From Candidatus Segatella caccae (lineage in GTDB: Bacteria > Bacteroidota > Bacteroidia > Bacteroidales > Bacteroidaceae): a DNA stretch of 27,745 nt. Positions 25,980-27,745 of the stretch are shown here, in pieces. The stretch is from NCBI GenBank assembly GCA_900556395.1, contig USOQ01000035.1, positions 1 to 27,745 on the forward strand, written 5' to 3'. The notes beneath the pieces are model-generated. The model was not told where the DNA came from. It saw only the letters and a program-made list of their open reading frames with translations, and did not search any database. The stretch's first letter is position 1. Each line of letters opens with the position of its first letter. The position numbers and the translations under genes are program-made.

Positions 25980-26738
25980 TTACATGTTCATACCACCATC
26001 AATCTGGATAACCTGACCGCTTACGTAGCTTGACATGTCTGATGCAAGGAAGAGACATACATTCGCAATATCCTCTGTCTGGCCACCACGACGCAATGGA
26101 ATCTTCTTCATCCAGTCCTTACGAATATCTTCGGGCAACTGAGCGGTCATGGCTGTCTCGATGAAACCTGGAGCTACAGCATTGGCACGTACACCCTTAG
26201 GACCTAACTCCTGAGCGATAGACTTAGCCAAAGCTATCATACCTGCCTTAGAAGCGGCATAGTTGCACTGGCCTGCATTACCATGAACACCTACAACAGA
26301 AGCCATGTTGATGATAGAACCACTGCGCTGACGAAGCATGATGGGTGAACAAGCGTGGATGAAGTTGAATGCAGACTTCAAATTCACATTCAACACGGCA
26401 TCCCACTGTGCTTCTGTCATACGAAGCATCAAACCATCCTTAGTAATACCTGCATTGTTTACAAGAATATCAATAGAACCGAAATCAGCATGAATCTGCT
26501 TTACAGTCTTCTCTGTCTCCTCAAAATCGGCTGCATTGCCAGCGTATGCACGACAAGTTACACCAAGTGCCTCTATCTCCTTGCGGGTAGCTTCCAAACC
26601 AGCTGCCATATCATCATTGAGAACGAGGTCTGTGAATGCGATGTTTGCACCTTCTGAGGCGAACTTCATTGCGACAGCCTTACCGATGCCGCGAGCAGCA
26701 CCTGTTACAAGGGCTGTTTTACCTGTTAATAATCCCAT
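25980..26738 (-). CDS. fabG: 3-oxoacyl-[acyl-carrier-protein] reductase
   Basis: NADPH-dependent reduction of 3-ketoacyl-ACP to 3-hydroxyacyl-ACP in each elongation cycle of type II fatty-acid synthesis. Classical short-chain dehydrogenase marks are present in order: TGAARGIG (12-19), NNAG (94-97), catalytic Ser147, Tyr160 and Lys164 (YAASK), the PGFIET block and the C-terminal VIQIDGGMNM. The length of 252 is normal. Sequence and length fit FabG best, though SDR substrate calls always carry some doubt. A tetR gene lies 167 bp upstream on the same strand and a pseudouridine synthase gene follows after 17 bp. No exact TAnnTTTG box was found in the gap before it, so its promoter is not identified. 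Confidence 0.88.
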   Translation of the reverse strand: MGLLTGKTALVTGAARGIGKAVAMKFASEGANIAFTDLVLNDDMAAGLEATRKEIEALGVTCRAYAGNAADFEETEKTVKQIHADFGSIDILVNNAGITKDGLMLRMTEAQWDAVLNVNLKSAFNFIHACSPIMLRQRSGSIINMASVVGVHGNAGQCNYAASKAGMIALAKSIAQELGPKGVRANAVAPGFIETAMTAQLPEDIRKDWMKKIPLRRGGQTEDIANVCLFLASDMSSYVSGQVIQIDGGMNM

Positions 26739-26905
26739 TTTGTTTTGTTTTTTTTGATTTATGATATGTTTATAACATTCTCCTTATTTAATTATACCTT
26801 ATTTGTTAATACCTCGAGGATAACGATTGCTTAAGACCTATGTTTGCCGAATAACCTATTCTTACTTTCAACGAAAGCCTTATAGACAGACTCCTCTATG
26901 GCACC

Positions 26906-27502
26906 TTAGAGCTTAAGACCTGATTTTCCTAAAGCTCCATACACCACTTTAGCAACCAAAGGTTTACTACTCTCCTCGGTCAAACCATGACCCAGACGAC
27001 CATAAATGAAGGGAACTTCAAGACCTTTAATACAATAGTGGGTAATATCGGCAACCAAGTCTACATTCTCTATATCGAACTCACCATCTTCTTTGCCTTC
27101 GGTATAAACTTTTCGGAATAGTTCTATTTCGTCTTCATCAAAATTCTTACGAGCCTTTTCTACCATCCATATATTACGGAAAAACTCGGCTCTCAAATTA
27201 CCATTACGAACGACTGTTTCCTTTATCATACTCAAATGAGTATAAATCAATTCGATAATCTTGTCTTGGGGGCGAATCTTACATGCGGCAACCTCATCCA
27301 ACTTATCTGAAAGGCGCTCAAGCTCTGATTCGATAACTGCATAATACACGTCTTCTTTTCTGCTGAAATAGGTATACAGCGTTCGTCGTCCCTTGCCCGA
27401 AGCCACGGCGATATCATTCATCGTCGTATTGGCGATTCCATTCTTAGCAAAAAGTTGCCGAGCAACATCTACCAGTTTCTGCCGAGTTTTGGATATTGAC
27501 AT
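26906..27502 (-). CDS. TetR/AcrR family transcriptional regulator
   Basis: A 198-residue dimeric repressor. The N-terminal helix-turn-helix is clear: ARQLFAKNGIANTTMNDIAVASG (14-36) followed by GRRTLYTYFSRKEDVYYAV (38-56). The C-terminal ligand domain is unlike well-known members, so the ligand is unknown. The reading frame can start earlier at a GTG (27535), but the ATG at 27502 is preferred: a good Shine-Dalgarno gggagga lies 7 nt upstream of it, unusual in this window, and the HTH then begins at the usual distance. Its promoter overlaps a TTGCACA-N12-TGTGCAA inverted repeat, suggesting autorepression. The next gene downstream is fabG, so control of fatty-acid synthesis is possible but unproven. 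Confidence 0.9.
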   Translation of the reverse strand: MSISKTRQKLVDVARQLFAKNGIANTTMNDIAVASGKGRRTLYTYFSRKEDVYYAVIESELERLSDKLDEVAACKIRPQDKIIELIYTHLSMIKETVVRNGNLRAEFFRNIWMVEKARKNFDEDEIELFRKVYTEGKEDGEFDIENVDLVADITHYCIKGLEVPFIYGRLGHGLTEESSKPLVAKVVYGALGKSGLKL

Positions 27503-27516
27503 ATCGAAGTCCTCCC
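27503..27516 (-). promoter_or_regulatory. Shine-Dalgarno deciding the tetR start
   Basis: On the - strand gggagga (about 27510-27516) stands 7 nt before the ATG at 27502. Most genes here have no such site. It supports 27502 over the upstream GTG at 27535. Confidence 0.7.
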
Positions 27517-27529
27517 TGTTATTATATAG

Positions 27530-27555
27530 TTGCACAATAAATTATCTGTGTGCAA
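27530..27555. promoter_or_regulatory. Candidate TetR operator (inverted repeat)
   Basis: TTGCACA at 27530-27536 and its exact reverse complement TGTGCAA at 27549-27555 are separated by 12 bp. The site spans the expected transcription start and touches the -7 box of the tetR promoter, the usual place for an autorepressor site. Binding by this TetR protein is inferred from position only. Confidence 0.45.
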
Positions 27556-27584
27556 AAGTAGTGCTTTAATTCGATATAAGCAAA
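27553..27584 (-). promoter_or_regulatory. Promoter of tetR
   Basis: On the - strand TTTG (27581-27584), then exactly 20 bp, then TACTTTTG (27553-27560): a full match to the Bacteroidota -33/-7 consensus. The leader to the ATG at 27502 would be about 45 nt. Confidence 0.8.
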
Positions 27585-27631
27585 TAATAAACTTTAAAAT
27601 CCGTTAAAACAGCAAATATATGCAGAAAACA

Positions 27632-27663
27632 TTTGGTCAATTCAAGAAAAGTTAGTACCTTTG
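27632..27663 (+). promoter_or_regulatory. Promoter of the tRNA-Met gene
   Basis: TTTG (27632-27635), 20 bp, TACCTTTG (27656-27663): a full match to the Bacteroidota consensus, ending 31 bp before the tRNA. It is divergent from the tetR promoter, with 47 bp between the two -33 boxes. Confidence 0.82.
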
Positions 27664-27694
27664 CACTCGCAATTCAGAAATGAGTTGATTATAT

Positions 27695-27745
27695 CGCGGT
27701 GTGGAGCAGTTGGTAGCTCGCCAGGCTCATAACCTGGAGGTCGCA
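27695..27745 (+). tRNA. tRNA-Met (anticodon CAU), 3' end cut by the window edge
   Basis: Acceptor 5' strand CGCGGTG (27695-27701), D-arm GAGC/GCTC with loop AGTTGGTA (27704-27719), anticodon stem CCAGG/CCTGG (27721-27725 with 27733-27737) and loop CTCATAA with anticodon CAT at 27728-27730, then the variable loop and the first three bases of the T-stem. A C at position 1 suggests the initiator type (C1 opposite A72), but base 72 is outside the window. The anticodon stem has A-U at 29-41 where most bacterial initiators have G-C. Confidence 0.9.

Noticed and set aside
26839..26846. TATGTTTG on the + strand as a promoter
   Set aside because: It fits the -7 pattern but has no -33 match at 19-21 bp and no + strand gene downstream before tRNA-Met, 850 bp away.

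Overview
The window looks like a chromosomal segment of a Bacteroidota, most likely a Prevotellaceae gut or oral species (Prevotella/Segatella type). The signs are five promoters with the Bacteroidota -7 box TAnnTTTG, few Shine-Dalgarno sequences, and gene families typical of the phylum: an S9B dipeptidyl peptidase IV, a GT117/DUF2723 glycosyltransferase, a DUF4827 lipoprotein, and a TamA homologue carrying a lipoprotein signal (TamL) beside TamB. The taxonomic call is an inference; no rRNA gene is present.

Layout. From 9 to 13627 every gene is on the + strand; from 13760 to 27502 every protein gene is on the - strand. The two halves converge on a strong hairpin terminator at 13696-13747. A tRNA-Met on the + strand is cut by the right edge.

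Plus-strand half. An RlmL-type THUMP rRNA methyltransferase with an RGG-rich tail; a secreted DPP IV with a repeat-derived insertion in its coding sequence; purD; a polytopic membrane protein overlapping a YqaA/DedA-like protein; then, after a gap holding an 8-bp tandem repeat and a 16-bp palindrome, a ZnuA-type lipoprotein and a ZnuC-type ATPase with no permease gene beside them. A 302-bp gap carries a 32-bp inverted repeat and a good promoter. It leads into a tight three-gene unit: GT117 glycosyltransferase, NodB-type polysaccharide deacetylase, and an unrecognised helical protein.

Minus-strand half, in transcription order. A TetR regulator with its own promoter and a candidate self-operator; fabG and an RluA-type pseudouridine synthase; tamB and tamL, overlapping by 4 nt; a sugar-phosphate nucleotidyltransferase whose stop codon abuts the start of an NrnA/DHH phosphoesterase, under their own promoter; a compact terminator-promoter element; a DUF4827 lipoprotein; and an archaeal-type phosphoglucosamine/phosphohexose mutase. 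Several of these genes serve the cell envelope (tamL/tamB, glmM, nucleotidyltransferase, GT117, deacetylase, fabG).

No phage, transposase, CRISPR or defence locus was seen. The most unusual signals are small repeat structures: one inside the DPP IV coding sequence, one upstream of znuA, and one upstream of the GT117 gene. Others are the orphan znuAC pair with altered ligand positions, and the regulatory architecture around tetR and the nrnA/DUF4827 boundary.
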